Shown: positions 1 to 9,138 of the stretch, piece after piece | Layout of the letters: the number at the start of each line of letters is the position of its first letter | How positions within the stretch are numbered: the first letter of the stretch is position 1 | Assembly: GCF_028368935.1 (NCBI RefSeq) | Contig: NZ_JAQNDK010000004.1 | Span: forward strand, 1,488,001 to 1,552,000 | Source of the DNA: Sorangium aterium | GTDB lineage: Bacteria; Myxococcota_A; Polyangia; Polyangiales; Polyangiaceae | DNA length: 64,000 nucleotides | Direction of reading: 5' to 3' | The notes under the pieces: model-generated | Seen by the model: only the letters and a program-made list of their open reading frames with translations | Told to the model about the DNA's origin: nothing | Databases searched by the model: none | Position numbers and translations under genes: made by a program

Positions 1-3000
1 ACGGGATATCCGTGACCGGCGGCATGCCGAGGATGTCGGCGCGAGACTGGTCTGCCTCCCGCGCCCGCGACAGCGCTCGCTCCCACCTGCCGGTGACGCC
101 GAACAGATAGACTTCCAGGGTGCGAGCGAGCCCTCCCGTGAACCCGTCCCCGTCGGCCAGGAGGGAGTGCGAGCCTCGCGACAGCGGCTCGTCCTTCAGG
201 AGCTTCGGGGCGCCTTCGGCGGTCATCAGCACGTCACAATAGGACGCGATCGCCTCGAAGTGGTGCCTTCCCACCGCGTCGCCCGCGCGCTGCACGAGAT
301 CCCAGCGAGCCTTGACCTGCGCGTCGACCTGGACGAGCGGCAGGCCACGCCAGACGCGGTAATAGAACAGATCGGCGAGGAGGCCCCAGCTCGTGCCCTG
401 GAACGAACCGAGCTTCAGGCCGGTCGCCATGCCTTGCTCATAGAGGGCAGCCGTCTCGTCGACAGGCCTGGAATAGACCATGTAGATGCCATGAAGCACC
501 AGGCACTCGGGGAGCATCGGGGACCCGACGCGCACTGCAGCGCGCACCCCGGGCTCGACCCACCGCAAGACGCGGCGGTACATGCCCGTGGCCACCGACC
601 AGACATTGGCGAAGCTGCAGAGCATGAGGGTGGCAGCCGGCGTGAGGGCCCCCCGTCGCACCGCCTCGGAGACCAGGCGAACGATGATGAGCGTGTAGAG
701 CATCGGCCGGCCGCCGTAGATGGAGCAGAGCTGCGTCTGCGTCATCAGGGCGTCGATGAGCCGGTGCTCCGGCGACTGCTCGGGCGGCATTCGGTCGAAC
801 GCGCCGAGGTCCTGCTCCAGCCATCGATCCAGCGCGGCGGACTCCTCGAGGAGCGCCGGCTGGCACGCTTCGTCCGTCTCGGGGAAGGCGAAGCCCCGCT
901 CCGCGAGCGCCGCGATACCAAGCCCGATCCCCCGCGCATACCGGCCCGTCGCCAGGCAGCAGCGGACGCGGATCTCCTGCGCCGACAGCCAGGCCGCCGC
1001 CCCGACGGGCCTCGCGAGCAAGTCGAGCGCACGCCGCTCGACGTCCTCGAAATCTCGCAACAGATACGCCGCCTCCAGCTGCTCCAGCGCTATCTCCACC
1101 GACAGCGCCAGCTGTTCCTTGGCGGCTCGCTCGCCGAGGAGCGCCTGCGCGTTCTCCAGCAGGGTGGCCATCAGCCGGTGGGAGCTCGCGGCCTTCGCGA
1201 CGCGAGCGGCCTCCAGGTTCATCCGCGCGACGTCATTGAGCTCCTCCACGGACGTGAGCCGCGCCGAACCCTGGTTCATGTGCCGCGCGAGCTCGAGGAG
1301 CTGCTGAGGCGTGCCTCCTTCCGCGCGATACCGCGCCCAGAGCCGCCGGCCGATCTCGAGGTGCGCGAGGACGCGCTGCTCCGGCGAGATCCGCTCGTAG
1401 CTCGCCTGCTGCACGCGGTCGTGCAAGAACCGGTACGAAGCGTCCAGCGCTCCGTCGCCCACCCCCCCGAGCGCCTGCGCGGGGCGATACGCCCCGTCCA
1501 CAGGCACGACCAGCTCCTCCTGCAGCGCCGGCCACAACGCTCCCGTCACCCGGGCGGGCTCCCACCCGCTCAATCGCTCCAGATCGTGGAGGTGGAACGT
1601 GTGCCCCGCGCACGCCGCGAGCCCCATGAGCTGCTGTGTCGCGTCCGGCATCTCTCGCACTTTGTCCGTCAGCAACGACACCACGTTGTCGGTGATCTGC
1701 GCTCGCTCCAGGTCCGCTTGATTCCAGCGCCATTCCCCGCTCTCCGCGTCCCTCGCCAGGAGCTTCTGCCGGTGCAGGGAGAAGAGCAGCTGCTCCAGGA
1801 AGAACGGGTTTCCGCGCGTCTTTTGCCACTGCACACGCGCGAGCGGCTCGACGCGCTTCGGCTCGCTCTCGAGCGTGCGCGAGAGCCACTTTTGCACCTG
1901 CTCTTCCGACAGGGGGCCCACCGTCAGCCTCGACACCTTGGCCTCGCTCGCCTCCACTGCCTCGACGAGCTTCCACAGCGGATGCTCGGGCGGCGTCTCG
2001 TTGTCACGGTAGGCCGCGATCACCAGCAGCGACCTTCGCTCCACGTCCGTCAGCAGCGTCTGCAGGATGATCAGCGTGGCGCTGTCCGTCCACTGCATGT
2101 CGTCCAGGAACATGACGAGCGGCGGGTTCGGCGTCGTGACGGTTCGAACGAAGTTCAACCACGTCAGCTTCTGCCGATTGAGCACCTGCTCGCCCTCCGC
2201 CGGCGGCACCGGCGGCAGCTTGCCCATGACGAGGTCGAGCTCCGGGACCACGTCTGCGATCAGCCGCGCGTTGTCCCCGACCTCGTTCCGGATCCGATCC
2301 CGCCAGGTCTCCAGGACCGCCTTCGGGCTCGAGATCCATTGGCGCATCAGGCCCCCGAATGCCTGCGCTATCGCGGCGAACGGCGTCGACCGCGCGAGCT
2401 GGTCGTGCTTGCCCGCGATCAGGAGGCCGCGCCCCGCCTTCGCGATGTCGTGGTAGACCGTGCGCACCAGGGCCGTCTTGCCGATGCCCGACGGTCCGCC
2501 GACGAGCAAGAGCTCCGCCGCGCCTCGCTCGGCGCGGGCGAACGATTCGCCCACCCGCTCGACGTCCCGCTCCCGCCCCACGAGCACCTGCGGCAACCGC
2601 AGCTTCCGTGAGAAGTCCTTCTTTCCAAGCGAGAAGGGCGCCGCCGTACCACGCTGGTGGAGCGCGCGGAGCGCCTCCTCCAGATCCTCGGCCGCGCCTC
2701 TGGCTGTCTGGTACCGCCGCTCGGGATCCTTCGCCAGGAGCTTCGATATGATCGCCGACACGCCGCTCGGCACCTCCGGCGCGATCGTGTCGAGCGGAGG
2801 CGGGCTCTTGGCCAGATGCGCGTGCACCAGCGAGAGCGGATCGCGGTCCGTGAAGGGCCGCCGCCCCGAGAGCACCTCGAAGAGCGTCACGCCCAGCGAA
2901 TAGAGATCCGTGCGCGTATCCAGCGCGCGCGCCGTGCGCCCCGTCTGCTCTGGCGAGATGTACGCCAGGGTCCCTTCCAGCGCTTCGGGGATGCTCGCCT

Positions 3001-3481
3001 CGGTCGCTTCCTGCGACAGCAGCGAGGCGATGCCGAAGTCGAGCAGGGTGATCTGCTCGTACGTGTCATCCACCAGCAGGTTCTGCGGTTTGACGTCCTT
3101 GTGCATCACGCCGGCGGCATGCACGCCCTCGAGTACCTGGGCAAGGCGTTGCCCGAACCGCAGCCCGGCCACCACCGGCAAACGACCGTGCTTGGCGAGC
3201 ACCTGATCGAGCGAGCTCGCTCCAGGGTTCTCGAGCACCAGCGCCGCGGTGCCGTTCCGCTGCTCGAACGCATGCACGCGCGCCACGCCTGGCACCGCCG
3301 CGAGCTGCTGAAGCACCTGATGCTCGTGGACCAGCCGCCCCATGACGCGCGGGTTGGGTACGTCGGCGAGCGGAAACTTGATCGCCACCTGCGCGCCCGA
3401 GGGGAGATGCACCGCGCGACAGACGCGCGTCTCGCTTCCCTCGTACGCGATATCCCCCAGCGCATACTCAGTCAGTTCCAT
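1..3481 (-). CDS. Multidomain Ser/Thr protein kinase with AAA ATPase (3' end outside window)
   Basis: The frame stays open from ATG 3481 to the left edge, giving at least 1160 residues. Residues 1 to about 270 are a eukaryotic-type Ser/Thr kinase: VAIKF lysine, HKDVKPQN catalytic loop (HKD instead of the usual HRD), LLDFG and a SPEQ in place of APE. About residue 295 on is a STAND/AAA_16-type ATPase with Walker A GGPSGIGKTAL and Walker B LVMFLDD, followed by a long helical, TPR-like region. This order matches the kinase-ATPase-GAF-histidine kinase family of cyanobacteria and myxobacteria; any GAF and kinase parts would lie beyond the window. Start chosen by a GGGAGGGG Shine-Dalgarno about 8 nt upstream. 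Cytoplasmic signalling role inferred; divergent from the response regulator at 3870. Confidence 0.9.
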   Translation of the reverse strand, partial: MELTEYALGDIAYEGSETRVCRAVHLPSGAQVAIKFPLADVPNPRVMGRLVHEHQVLQQLAAVPGVARVHAFEQRNGTAALVLENPGASSLDQVLAKHGRLPVVAGLRFGQRLAQVLEGVHAAGVMHKDVKPQNLLVDDTYEQITLLDFGIASLLSQEATEASIPEALEGTLAYISPEQTGRTARALDTRTDLYSLGVTLFEVLSGRRPFTDRDPLSLVHAHLAKSPPPLDTIAPEVPSGVSAIISKLLAKDPERRYQTARGAAEDLEEALRALHQRGTAAPFSLGKKDFSRKLRLPQVLVGRERDVERVGESFARAERGAAELLLVGGPSGIGKTALVRTVYHDIAKAGRGLLIAGKHDQLARSTPFAAIAQAFGGLMRQWISSPKAVLETWRDRIRNEVGDNARLIADVVPELDLVMGKLPPVPPAEGEQVLNRQKLTWLNFVRTVTTPNPPLVMFLDDMQWTDSATLIILQTLLTDVERRSLLVIAAYRDNETPPEHPLWKLVEAVEASEAKVSRLTVGPLSEEQVQKWLSRTLESEPKRVEPLARVQWQKTRGNPFFLEQLLFSLHRQKLLARDAESGEWRWNQADLERAQITDNVVSLLTDKVREMPDATQQLMGLAACAGHTFHLHDLERLSGWEPARVTGALWPALQEELVVPVDGAYRPAQALGGVGDGALDASYRFLHDRVQQASYERISPEQRVLAHLEIGRRLWARYRAEGGTPQQLLELARHMNQGSARLTSVEELNDVARMNLEAARVAKAASSHRLMATLLENAQALLGERAAKEQLALSVEIALEQLEAAYLLRDFEDVERRALDLLARPVGAAAWLSAQEIRVRCCLATGRYARGIGLGIAALAERGFAFPETDEACQPALLEESAALDRWLEQDLGAFDRMPPEQSPEHRLIDALMTQTQLCSIYGGRPMLYTLIIVRLVSEAVRRGALTPAATLMLCSFANVWSVATGMYRRVLRWVEPGVRAAVRVGSPMLPECLVLHGIYMVYSRPVDETAALYEQGMATGLKLGSFQGTSWGLLADLFYYRVWRGLPLVQVDAQVKARWDLVQRAGDAVGRHHFEAIASYCDVLMTAEGAPKLLKDEPLSRGSHSLLADGDGFTGGLARTLEVYLFGVTGRWERALSRAREADQSRADILGMPPVTDIP

Positions 3482-3869
3482 GCCCGAGCCCCTCCCATCC
3501 ATCTGTGCCCCGGCCCGATAGCCGAGTGTGCGCTAAACTAGCCTGGGCAGGGCAACACAAGTCAATGCAAATTTGAAAGACGCTTCGCGACTGCCACATT
3601 CGCGCACCCTGCGCACGTGCTGGAGCACACCCGCGTGCGCCGTTTCCAGATCGTGACCAGCGTTGCGCAAAGTCGTACACGTCGGCACACACACAGTTTG
3701 ATGTGTCCTGGTGTTCTCGACGTGAAGGATGTTACAGATGCGTCGTGTGAGCGCTTCGCAGGGATCTTCGGAACCGCGCTCCCGGGGCGACGCTGCATGC
3801 TGACCCTTTACAGTCGTCACGCGCCTTGATAGCGTCCAGCTGCGTTTTTCAGGCGCCGGGGGGACGAAC
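3482..3869. other. Divergent intergenic region
   Basis: This 388-bp gap separates the kinase and response regulator starts and must hold both promoters. It is less GC-rich than the flanking genes. I see no clear -24/-12 or -35/-10 pair. Short open frames here lack ribosome binding sites and look spurious. Confidence 0.5.
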
Positions 3870-4850
3870 TTGACGCAATTCAATGGCTTCGTGGTCGCGG
3901 TCGACGACAATCCCGCCAACCTCGACACGCTCCTCGACGCATTGTCGAGCGAGCATCTGGACCTCGCCGTCGCCACGGATGGCAACATGGCGATCAGCTT
4001 GATCGAGCGCGAGCAGCCGGATCTCGTCCTCCTCGACGTCATGTTGCCAGATATCGACGGCTTCGGGGTGTGCAAGCGCCTGAAGGCCAACCCGCAGACC
4101 GCCGACACGCAGATCGTCTTCATGACCGCCTTGAACAACCGGGAGCACCGGCTGCAAGGGTTGAAGGCGGGCGCCGTCGACTACATAAGCAAGCCCTTCG
4201 ATACCGAGGAGCTCCTTGCGCGGATACGCCCGCACATCGCCGTCCGGCGCATGACGCGGGCGCTGCAGGAGAAGAATGCGAGCCTGGAGTCGGAGGTTCG
4301 GCAGCGCGTCGCCGTCGAGGCCGCGCGCGAGGCGCTCCTCGTCGAGCTCATGACCCGCACCGACGAGCTGCGCGAGGCCAAGGAGGGGCTCGAGCGCGAG
4401 CTCGTCGAGAAGGGCCGCGCGAACGCGGAGAAAACCGCGCTGCACGAGCAGGTCATCGCAGTGCAGCGCAGCCGGCTGCTCGAGCTCTCCACGCCGCTCA
4501 TTCCCATCACGGATCGCATCCTCGTCATGCCGCTCATCGGTACGATGGACAGCGACCGGGCTCAGCAGGCCATCCATGCGATGCTCCACGGCGCCAGCAG
4601 CCGAGGCGCGGAGTTCGTCATTCTGGATATCACGGGCCTCAAACGCGTGGACGAGAGCGTCGCCACCATGCTCCTCACAGCGGCCAGCGGCCTGCGGCTC
4701 CTGGGGACGCGCACGGTGATCACCGGGATAGGCTCGGAGGTGGCCCGGACGCTCGTGCACCTCGACGCACCCCTGCAGGGGGTCGTCACGAAGGGCACGC
4801 TCCAGGACGGGATCGCCGTCGCGATGCACGCCTCCCGTCATCGGGGATAG
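3870..4850 (+). CDS. Response regulator with receiver, coiled coil and STAS domain
   Basis: This 326-residue protein has three parts. Residues 5-125 are a CheY-like receiver with acidic pair D12-D13, phospho-acceptor D56 in LVLLDVMLP, and the ISKPF lysine. Residues about 130-205 are a charged, heptad-rich coiled coil. Residues about 210-320 are a STAS domain of RsbR type, with the DITG loop that in RsbR/RsbS-like stressosome proteins carries the phosphorylated Thr/Ser. A TTG start is used, preceded by GGGGGGA 7 nt upstream; no in-frame ATG lies nearby. It probably passes a phosphorylation signal to partner-switching or to the divergent kinase, but the partner is inferred only from position. 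Confidence 0.88.
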   Translation: MTQFNGFVVAVDDNPANLDTLLDALSSEHLDLAVATDGNMAISLIEREQPDLVLLDVMLPDIDGFGVCKRLKANPQTADTQIVFMTALNNREHRLQGLKAGAVDYISKPFDTEELLARIRPHIAVRRMTRALQEKNASLESEVRQRVAVEAAREALLVELMTRTDELREAKEGLERELVEKGRANAEKTALHEQVIAVQRSRLLELSTPLIPITDRILVMPLIGTMDSDRAQQAIHAMLHGASSRGAEFVILDITGLKRVDESVATMLLTAASGLRLLGTRTVITGIGSEVARTLVHLDAPLQGVVTKGTLQDGIAVAMHASRHRG

Positions 4851-4875
4851 GGCGTCTGCTTTGCCGGAACGAGCC

Positions 4876-5655
4876 TCAGGGCGCCGGCAGGAGGATCCGC
4901 GCGCCGCGAGCGAGCGTCACGCCGTCCACGTGTCCCATCAGCGGTCGCTCCGGCAGGACGACGTGAAAGTGCGTGTTTGACCCCATGTGCGTGAAGACGC
5001 CGTGATGGTGCTTCGAGAAGAAGCCCACCAGCACCCCCTCGACGGCGGGGAGCGCTCCGCTCACCGACGCCCGGACGTGGTCGGCGTGGCCTCCGCCGGG
5101 GGTGAGCTTTTTCCCGTCGATGACGTGCCACCGGAGATCGCGGAAGCCGCCGCGCACCTGGACCGGGACGGCGCCCTCCGTATCGAGGCCGCGCTCCCGC
5201 AGCAATGCCTCGATGCGCGCGTCGATTTGCCCGTCAGGCACGTCGGCGTCGAGCGTCGCCTCCTGCCATCGCGCGACGTTCGCCACCACGAAGAGCGTCG
5301 CCTCCTCCTCCGCCCCGGCGGGGCGGACGTCGAGGGTCCCGTCGTCGCGCGCATAGGAGGTCCAGATCGCGTCGTCGACGACGGTCACCTCCCCGCGCAA
5401 TCCGCTGAGCGCCCCGACCCCGAACGCGCGTGGGCCCGGCACCACATCGCCGATGCGCACGGCGGGCCCCGTCTGCCCCTCGTGCATGATCGCGCGCAGG
5501 GCGCCGAACGAGCGGACCTGCACCGCCGCCGGAGCGCCCGGCGCGGGTCCCGCAGCGGTCTCGCTGGAAGGCGTGCAGGAGGCGAGCGGGGACATCAGGA
5601 GAGCTCCGAGGAGCTTGAGAAGAACGTCATGGAGAGTCGCTCGCATCGCTCGCAT
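4876..5655 (-). CDS. Acetolactate-decarboxylase-like lipoprotein
   Basis: The 259-residue product matches the length and fold signature of alpha-acetolactate decarboxylase: a GALSGLRGEVTVVDD segment near residue 80 and a C-terminal His cluster (GFFSKHHHG, THFHVVLPERPLMGHVDG) placed where the family has its three zinc-binding His. Unlike cytosolic AlsD/BudA it begins with a signal peptide and a lipobox (LASC, Cys about 27), so it should be a periplasmic or surface lipoprotein. Its start overlaps the end of the marR-type gene by 29 bp, implying coupled translation; a second ATG lies 9 nt inside. The substrate may not be acetolactate, because no acetolactate synthase gene is near. Confidence 0.72.
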   Translation of the reverse strand: MRAMRATLHDVLLKLLGALLMSPLASCTPSSETAAGPAPGAPAAVQVRSFGALRAIMHEGQTGPAVRIGDVVPGPRAFGVGALSGLRGEVTVVDDAIWTSYARDDGTLDVRPAGAEEEATLFVVANVARWQEATLDADVPDGQIDARIEALLRERGLDTEGAVPVQVRGGFRDLRWHVIDGKKLTPGGGHADHVRASVSGALPAVEGVLVGFFSKHHHGVFTHMGSNTHFHVVLPERPLMGHVDGVTLARGARILLPAP

Positions 5656-6115
5656 GGGGTTGCTCCTCTGTCGCGCGCGTCACGCGCGAGAGCGCATGAT
5701 TCAGGGCGTGCAGCGCGCGCACCACGGCGGCGCGCTCCTCGCAGGGGATGGCGTCCACGATCGCCTGGAACCGCAGCAGACTTTGCTCCTCGATTCGCCC
5801 TGCCATCCGGCGCCCGGTCGAGGTGAGCCGCAGGCGGCGGACCCGCCCGTCTTCCTCACTGACGTCCTGCTCCACCCGGCCATCGTCACGAAGGCGCTGT
5901 ATCAGCCGGGTGACATTGCTCTTGTCGATGCCGAGCGCCCGCCGCAGGTCGCTCTGGGAGAGATGCTCGCCCGCCCGCTCGGCGTCCGCCAGGACCGTCA
6001 GGGCGTGGGCCTCGCGCGGCGCCACCCGGACACCGCACGGCGTGCGCTCCTCGTCCAGGAGACCGAAGCCGCGAACGAAGGCGCGGACCTCCGAGCGGAG
6101 CTCTCTCGTGGTCAC
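5627..6115 (-). CDS. MarR family transcriptional regulator
   Basis: This is a winged-helix regulator of about 162 residues. The core LSQSDLRRALGIDKSNVTRLIQRL is the HTH, and the wing follows as EEDGRVRRLRLTSTGRR; both are classic MarR features. The reading frame is open to a TTG at 6154, but that start would place the perfect palindrome 6135-6153 inside the gene. The GTG at 6115 leaves it just upstream, as expected for an autoregulated MarR gene, so I prefer it; a clear Shine-Dalgarno is lacking for both. It probably controls itself, the overlapping decarboxylase-like gene and perhaps chrA/doxX upstream on the same strand. Confidence 0.85.
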   Translation of the reverse strand: MTTRELRSEVRAFVRGFGLLDEERTPCGVRVAPREAHALTVLADAERAGEHLSQSDLRRALGIDKSNVTRLIQRLRDDGRVEQDVSEEDGRVRRLRLTSTGRRMAGRIEEQSLLRFQAIVDAIPCEERAAVVRALHALNHALSRVTRATEEQPHASDASDSP

Positions 6116-6134
6116 CCCCCGAGGAGAACACAGA

Positions 6135-6153
6135 TGGTTGCGGTACGCAACCA
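6135..6153. promoter_or_regulatory. Palindromic MarR-type operator
   Basis: Perfect inverted repeat TGGTTGCG-GTA-CGCAACCA, with 8-bp arms and a 3-bp spacer, lying 20 bp upstream of the preferred GTG start of the marR-type gene. Size and position fit a MarR dimer site. Function is inferred. Confidence 0.6.
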
Positions 6154-6275
6154 AATTTGGAGGCAGGGACGTTCCGCTCCGCGGCCACCCATGGGCGCCG
6201 AGCCGCCCTGGGCCGTGGGCGCATCGCGCGGCTCGTCGCTGGCGTTGCCGGTGGCGCGCGCGCCGGACGCCTACC

Positions 6276-7484
6276 TCACCCCGCGAGTCCTGCGCTGTGG
6301 ATGGCCCAGCCCAGCGCGCCGCCGCCGACGACGAGCCAGGTCGAATTGACCTTGAAGCGAAAGAGCAAGAGCGCGCTCGCGGCCGCCAGCAGCACGGTGG
6401 CGAGATCGATGAGCGAAGCGCGACCGAGCTGCACCGTCACGACGAGCATGAGGGCGAGAGAAGCGACGTTCACCCCATCAAGGACCGCCCCCGCGACCGG
6501 CGATCGGCGCAGCCGCGGCACCAGGGGGCCGCTCACGGCGACGAAGAAGAACGCGGGCAAGAAGATGCCGATGGTCGCGACGAGCGCGCCCGCAGGGCCC
6601 GCCAGCACGTACCCCACGAACGTCGCGGTCGTGAACACAGGCCCCGGCGTGACTTGCCCGACCGCGATCGCGTCCAGGAGCTGCGCCTCGGTCATCCAGC
6701 CGAGCCGCTCCACGAGATCCGCACGCAGGAACGCCAGCAAGACATAGCCGCTGCCGAAGAGGACCGCGCCGGTCTTGAAGAACACCCAGAAGAGCCCTGG
6801 CAGCGTGACCGACCCTGCGACGGCAAACCCGGGCAGCCAGGGCGCCAGCGCGGCTGCTCTGTTGCCGGCGCCTGTATCTTCATCGCTCGGCGCCGGAGGG
6901 CGGACCGAAGGCTTCCCGAGGCGAGCGAGCACCGCGCTCGCAGCGCCCGCGCCAATCAGCACGGCGAGCTCGTTCGCGCCGAGCCACGCGAGGACGGCCG
7001 CCGCGACGCCGAGGAGCCTGAGCGACGTGGTGCGGGCAGCCTTCGGGGCGAGCGCGCCGATCGCCTGCACCACGACGGCGATCATCACGGGTTTGACGCC
7101 GTAGAGCAGCCAGTTTGCTGCCGGCAACGCCTCGAAGCGCACGTAGGCCCAGCCGAGGGCGCCCGTGATGAGCATCGCGGGCAGGATGAAGCAGATGCCG
7201 GCCACCGCGAGGCCCGGTGCTCGCGCTCGGTCGTAGCCGATGTGGATCGCCATCTCCGTCGAGTTGGGGCCGGGGATGAGGTTCGTCGCGCCGAGCAGGT
7301 CGAGGAAGCGCTCCTCCGAGAGCCACTTGCGCCGGCGCACGACCTCGTCCTGCATCATCGCGACGTGCGCGGCAGGCCCCCCGAACGCCGTCACGCCGAG
7401 GCGCAGGAACAGCCACGCGAGCTCGCGAAGATCGGCCCCCGTCCAGCGCCGGACCGACGTGGGAGAGGTGGCTGATTCATTCAC
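6276..7484 (-). CDS. chrA: Chromate efflux transporter, CHR family
   Basis: This 402-residue inner-membrane protein has the two-fold repeat of long-chain ChrA. The first half carries FGGPAAHVAMMQDEVV and the NLIPGPNSTEMAIHIGY motif; the second carries FGSGYVLLAFLRADLV and VGQVTPGPVFTTATFVGY. About ten hydrophobic segments are visible. The family exports chromate. The stop of the upstream doxX gene overlaps its start by 4 nt (ATGA), so the two are almost certainly co-transcribed. The MarR-type gene follows 160 bp downstream. Confidence 0.93.
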   Translation of the reverse strand: MNESATSPTSVRRWTGADLRELAWLFLRLGVTAFGGPAAHVAMMQDEVVRRRKWLSEERFLDLLGATNLIPGPNSTEMAIHIGYDRARAPGLAVAGICFILPAMLITGALGWAYVRFEALPAANWLLYGVKPVMIAVVVQAIGALAPKAARTTSLRLLGVAAAVLAWLGANELAVLIGAGAASAVLARLGKPSVRPPAPSDEDTGAGNRAAALAPWLPGFAVAGSVTLPGLFWVFFKTGAVLFGSGYVLLAFLRADLVERLGWMTEAQLLDAIAVGQVTPGPVFTTATFVGYVLAGPAGALVATIGIFLPAFFFVAVSGPLVPRLRRSPVAGAVLDGVNVASLALMLVVTVQLGRASLIDLATVLLAAASALLLFRFKVNSTWLVVGGGALGWAIHSAGLAG

Positions 7485-7966
7485 GGCGCGCTCCGGCGCC
7501 GCGCCATGCGCGCGTCGACGGACAGGCGCCCCGCGCCGACGACGAGGAGAAAGAGCGCGCCCAGCAGCATCGCCCAGTCCGTCCTCGCCTCGTGGGCCAT
7601 GCTCCAGAAGCCGTATTGCGGCATCTTGCGCACGTGGAAGCCGAGGATGTCTCGGCCGAGCAGGATCGGAAGCTTGGTCGAGACCAGCGCCACGACCATG
7701 TCGATGACGAGCAGAGCGGCGGCGAGCCGGGTCAGGAGCCCCGCGAGCACGAGCGCCCCGCAGACGATCTCGACCACCCCGACGAAAGGCCCCATGGCCT
7801 CCGGCCAGGGGATGCCGATCTTGGCGAACCTTCCGGCGCCGAGCTCCGCTGGATAGATGAACTTCTGGAGCCCTTCGGACAAGAAGACGGCCCCGACCGA
7901 GAGGCGGACAAGGAGCGTCGCCGCAGGCGCATCGGTATCGAGCATCTTGCGCAGGAGTTTCCTCAT
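7481..7966 (-). CDS. DoxX family membrane protein
   Basis: This 161-residue protein has four hydrophobic segments and the DoxX hallmarks: LLVRLSVGAVFLSEGLQKF near the N-terminus, then GPFVGVVEIVCGALVLAGLLTRLAA. DoxX proteins are small integral membrane proteins often tied to oxidative-stress functions; the exact reaction is unsettled. Translation is coupled to chrA by an ATGA overlap. The start is an ATG with no closer alternative. Confidence 0.88.
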   Translation of the reverse strand: MRKLLRKMLDTDAPAATLLVRLSVGAVFLSEGLQKFIYPAELGAGRFAKIGIPWPEAMGPFVGVVEIVCGALVLAGLLTRLAAALLVIDMVVALVSTKLPILLGRDILGFHVRKMPQYGFWSMAHEARTDWAMLLGALFLLVVGAGRLSVDARMARRRSAP

Positions 7967-8357
7967 TTCGTTCCAGCCCTCGTCGAAGGAGTGTGGATGT
8001 GGATCTTCCAGAGGCTCACCCGGATCTCTCGATGCGCCGTCGAGATCATGGTTCGAAGCGCGTAGACGATCCCGGGAATCTCGTCAACCTGGACGCGCTG
8101 CCGTACGGACGCGGCCTGTGGCCTTCCGGCTCGGTCGTACAATCGAACCCGGCGCCTCCGCATCGGCCGGCTGGGAGCTCCTTGGTATCGTGATCCATGG
8201 CTCAAACCGCCCGCATCGCAGGTCACGGGATGGCGCCGGCCGCTGCGCTCGTGACCGGCGCCTCCAGGGGAATGGGCTGCTCGATCGCACCACGCGCGTG
8301 GAGGGGCTGAAGCACGGGTAGCAAGCTGGGGCGCGGTGCGGAAGGGAGGTATCGCCC
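7967..8357. other. Intergenic region with SDR remnant
   Basis: A 391-bp gap between divergent doxX and the hemerythrin gene. Apart from the short dehydrogenase remnant at 8197-8310 I see no gene; other open frames lack family features. Confidence 0.5.
8197..8310 (+). pseudogene. Short-chain dehydrogenase N-terminal remnant
   Basis: A 37-codon frame begins ATG GCT CAA and contains ALVTGASRGMG, the Rossmann TGxxxGxG nucleotide-binding loop of SDR enzymes, at the distance from the start expected for an intact SDR. It then stops after 16 further codons, where a functional enzyme would need over 200 more. This is the stump of a deleted SDR gene. Confidence 0.5.
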
Positions 8358-9077
8358 ATGAACAACGACGGATTGTTGCGGCGGACGCTGGTGCTCGCGA
8401 CCAGCAGCATCGGCATGAGCGCCGTCCTCGGCGCCTGCGCGCGTCAGCGCGGCGCGGCGGCCCGCGAACCGAAGCAGGAAGGCGGCGCCGGGGAAGGCGA
8501 CGAGGTCACCCCCGGCGAAGATCTGATGCGAGAGCACGGGGTCCTGCGCCGGGTCATGTTCCTGTACGACGAGGCAATCCGGCGCCTGGATGGGCCCGCA
8601 GATGTCCCGGGCGACGTGCTCCTCTCGGCTGCGGGCGTGGTGCGCCGGGTGATCGAGGACTATCACGAGAAGCTCGAAGAAGACTTCCTGTTCCCCCGCT
8701 TCGAGAGGGCCGGTAAGCACACCGATCTCGTCGCGGTGCTCCGAAGCCAGCACCAGGCGGGGCGCCTCGTGACCGCCGACGTGCTCACGCTCGCGAGGGA
8801 GCCGCTTCGCGAGCAAGCCGCCCGCCGCAAGCTCGCCGACAGGCTGCGCGCGTTCAATCGGATGTACCGGCCGCACGCGGCGCGCGAGGACACGGTGCTC
8901 TTTCCCGCGCTCCGGGCGCTCGTCGGCGCCAAGGCATATGCCGACCTCGGCGAGCAGTTCGAGGAAAAGGAGCACCGCATGCTCGGCGACGAGGGCTTTG
9001 AGAAGGCGGTGGCCGAGGTCGCCGAGCTCGAGGTGGCGCTCGGGATTGCCGACCTCGCGAGCTTCACGCCAACCTAG
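8358..9077 (+). CDS. Hemerythrin-domain lipoprotein
   Basis: The product has 239 residues. The N-terminus is a signal peptide with an LGAC lipobox (Cys about 27). A four-helix hemerythrin/HHE domain follows: MREHGVLRR, YHEKLEEDFLFPRFE, RSQHQAG, HAAREDTVLFPALR and a late KEHRMLG supply the usual His and Glu di-iron ligands. Hemerythrin-like domains bind a di-iron centre and sense or carry O2 or NO, or take part in iron handling; the role here is unknown. The start is set by GGGAGG 8 nt upstream. An AraC-type regulator follows on the same strand. Confidence 0.85.
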   Translation: MNNDGLLRRTLVLATSSIGMSAVLGACARQRGAAAREPKQEGGAGEGDEVTPGEDLMREHGVLRRVMFLYDEAIRRLDGPADVPGDVLLSAAGVVRRVIEDYHEKLEEDFLFPRFERAGKHTDLVAVLRSQHQAGRLVTADVLTLAREPLREQAARRKLADRLRAFNRMYRPHAAREDTVLFPALRALVGAKAYADLGEQFEEKEHRMLGDEGFEKAVAEVAELEVALGIADLASFTPT

Positions 9078-9138
9078 GGGAAGGTGTGACGGGAGTGCTC
9101 GGGCTTCGCGAGCGCCGCGCAGCGATGTGGCCGGGGCC

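Noticed and set aside
167-2611. Long + strand open frame of 814 codons
   Set aside because: It is antisense to the kinase-ATPase gene, which has clear domain motifs on the other strand; the + product is Arg/Pro/His-rich without family features.
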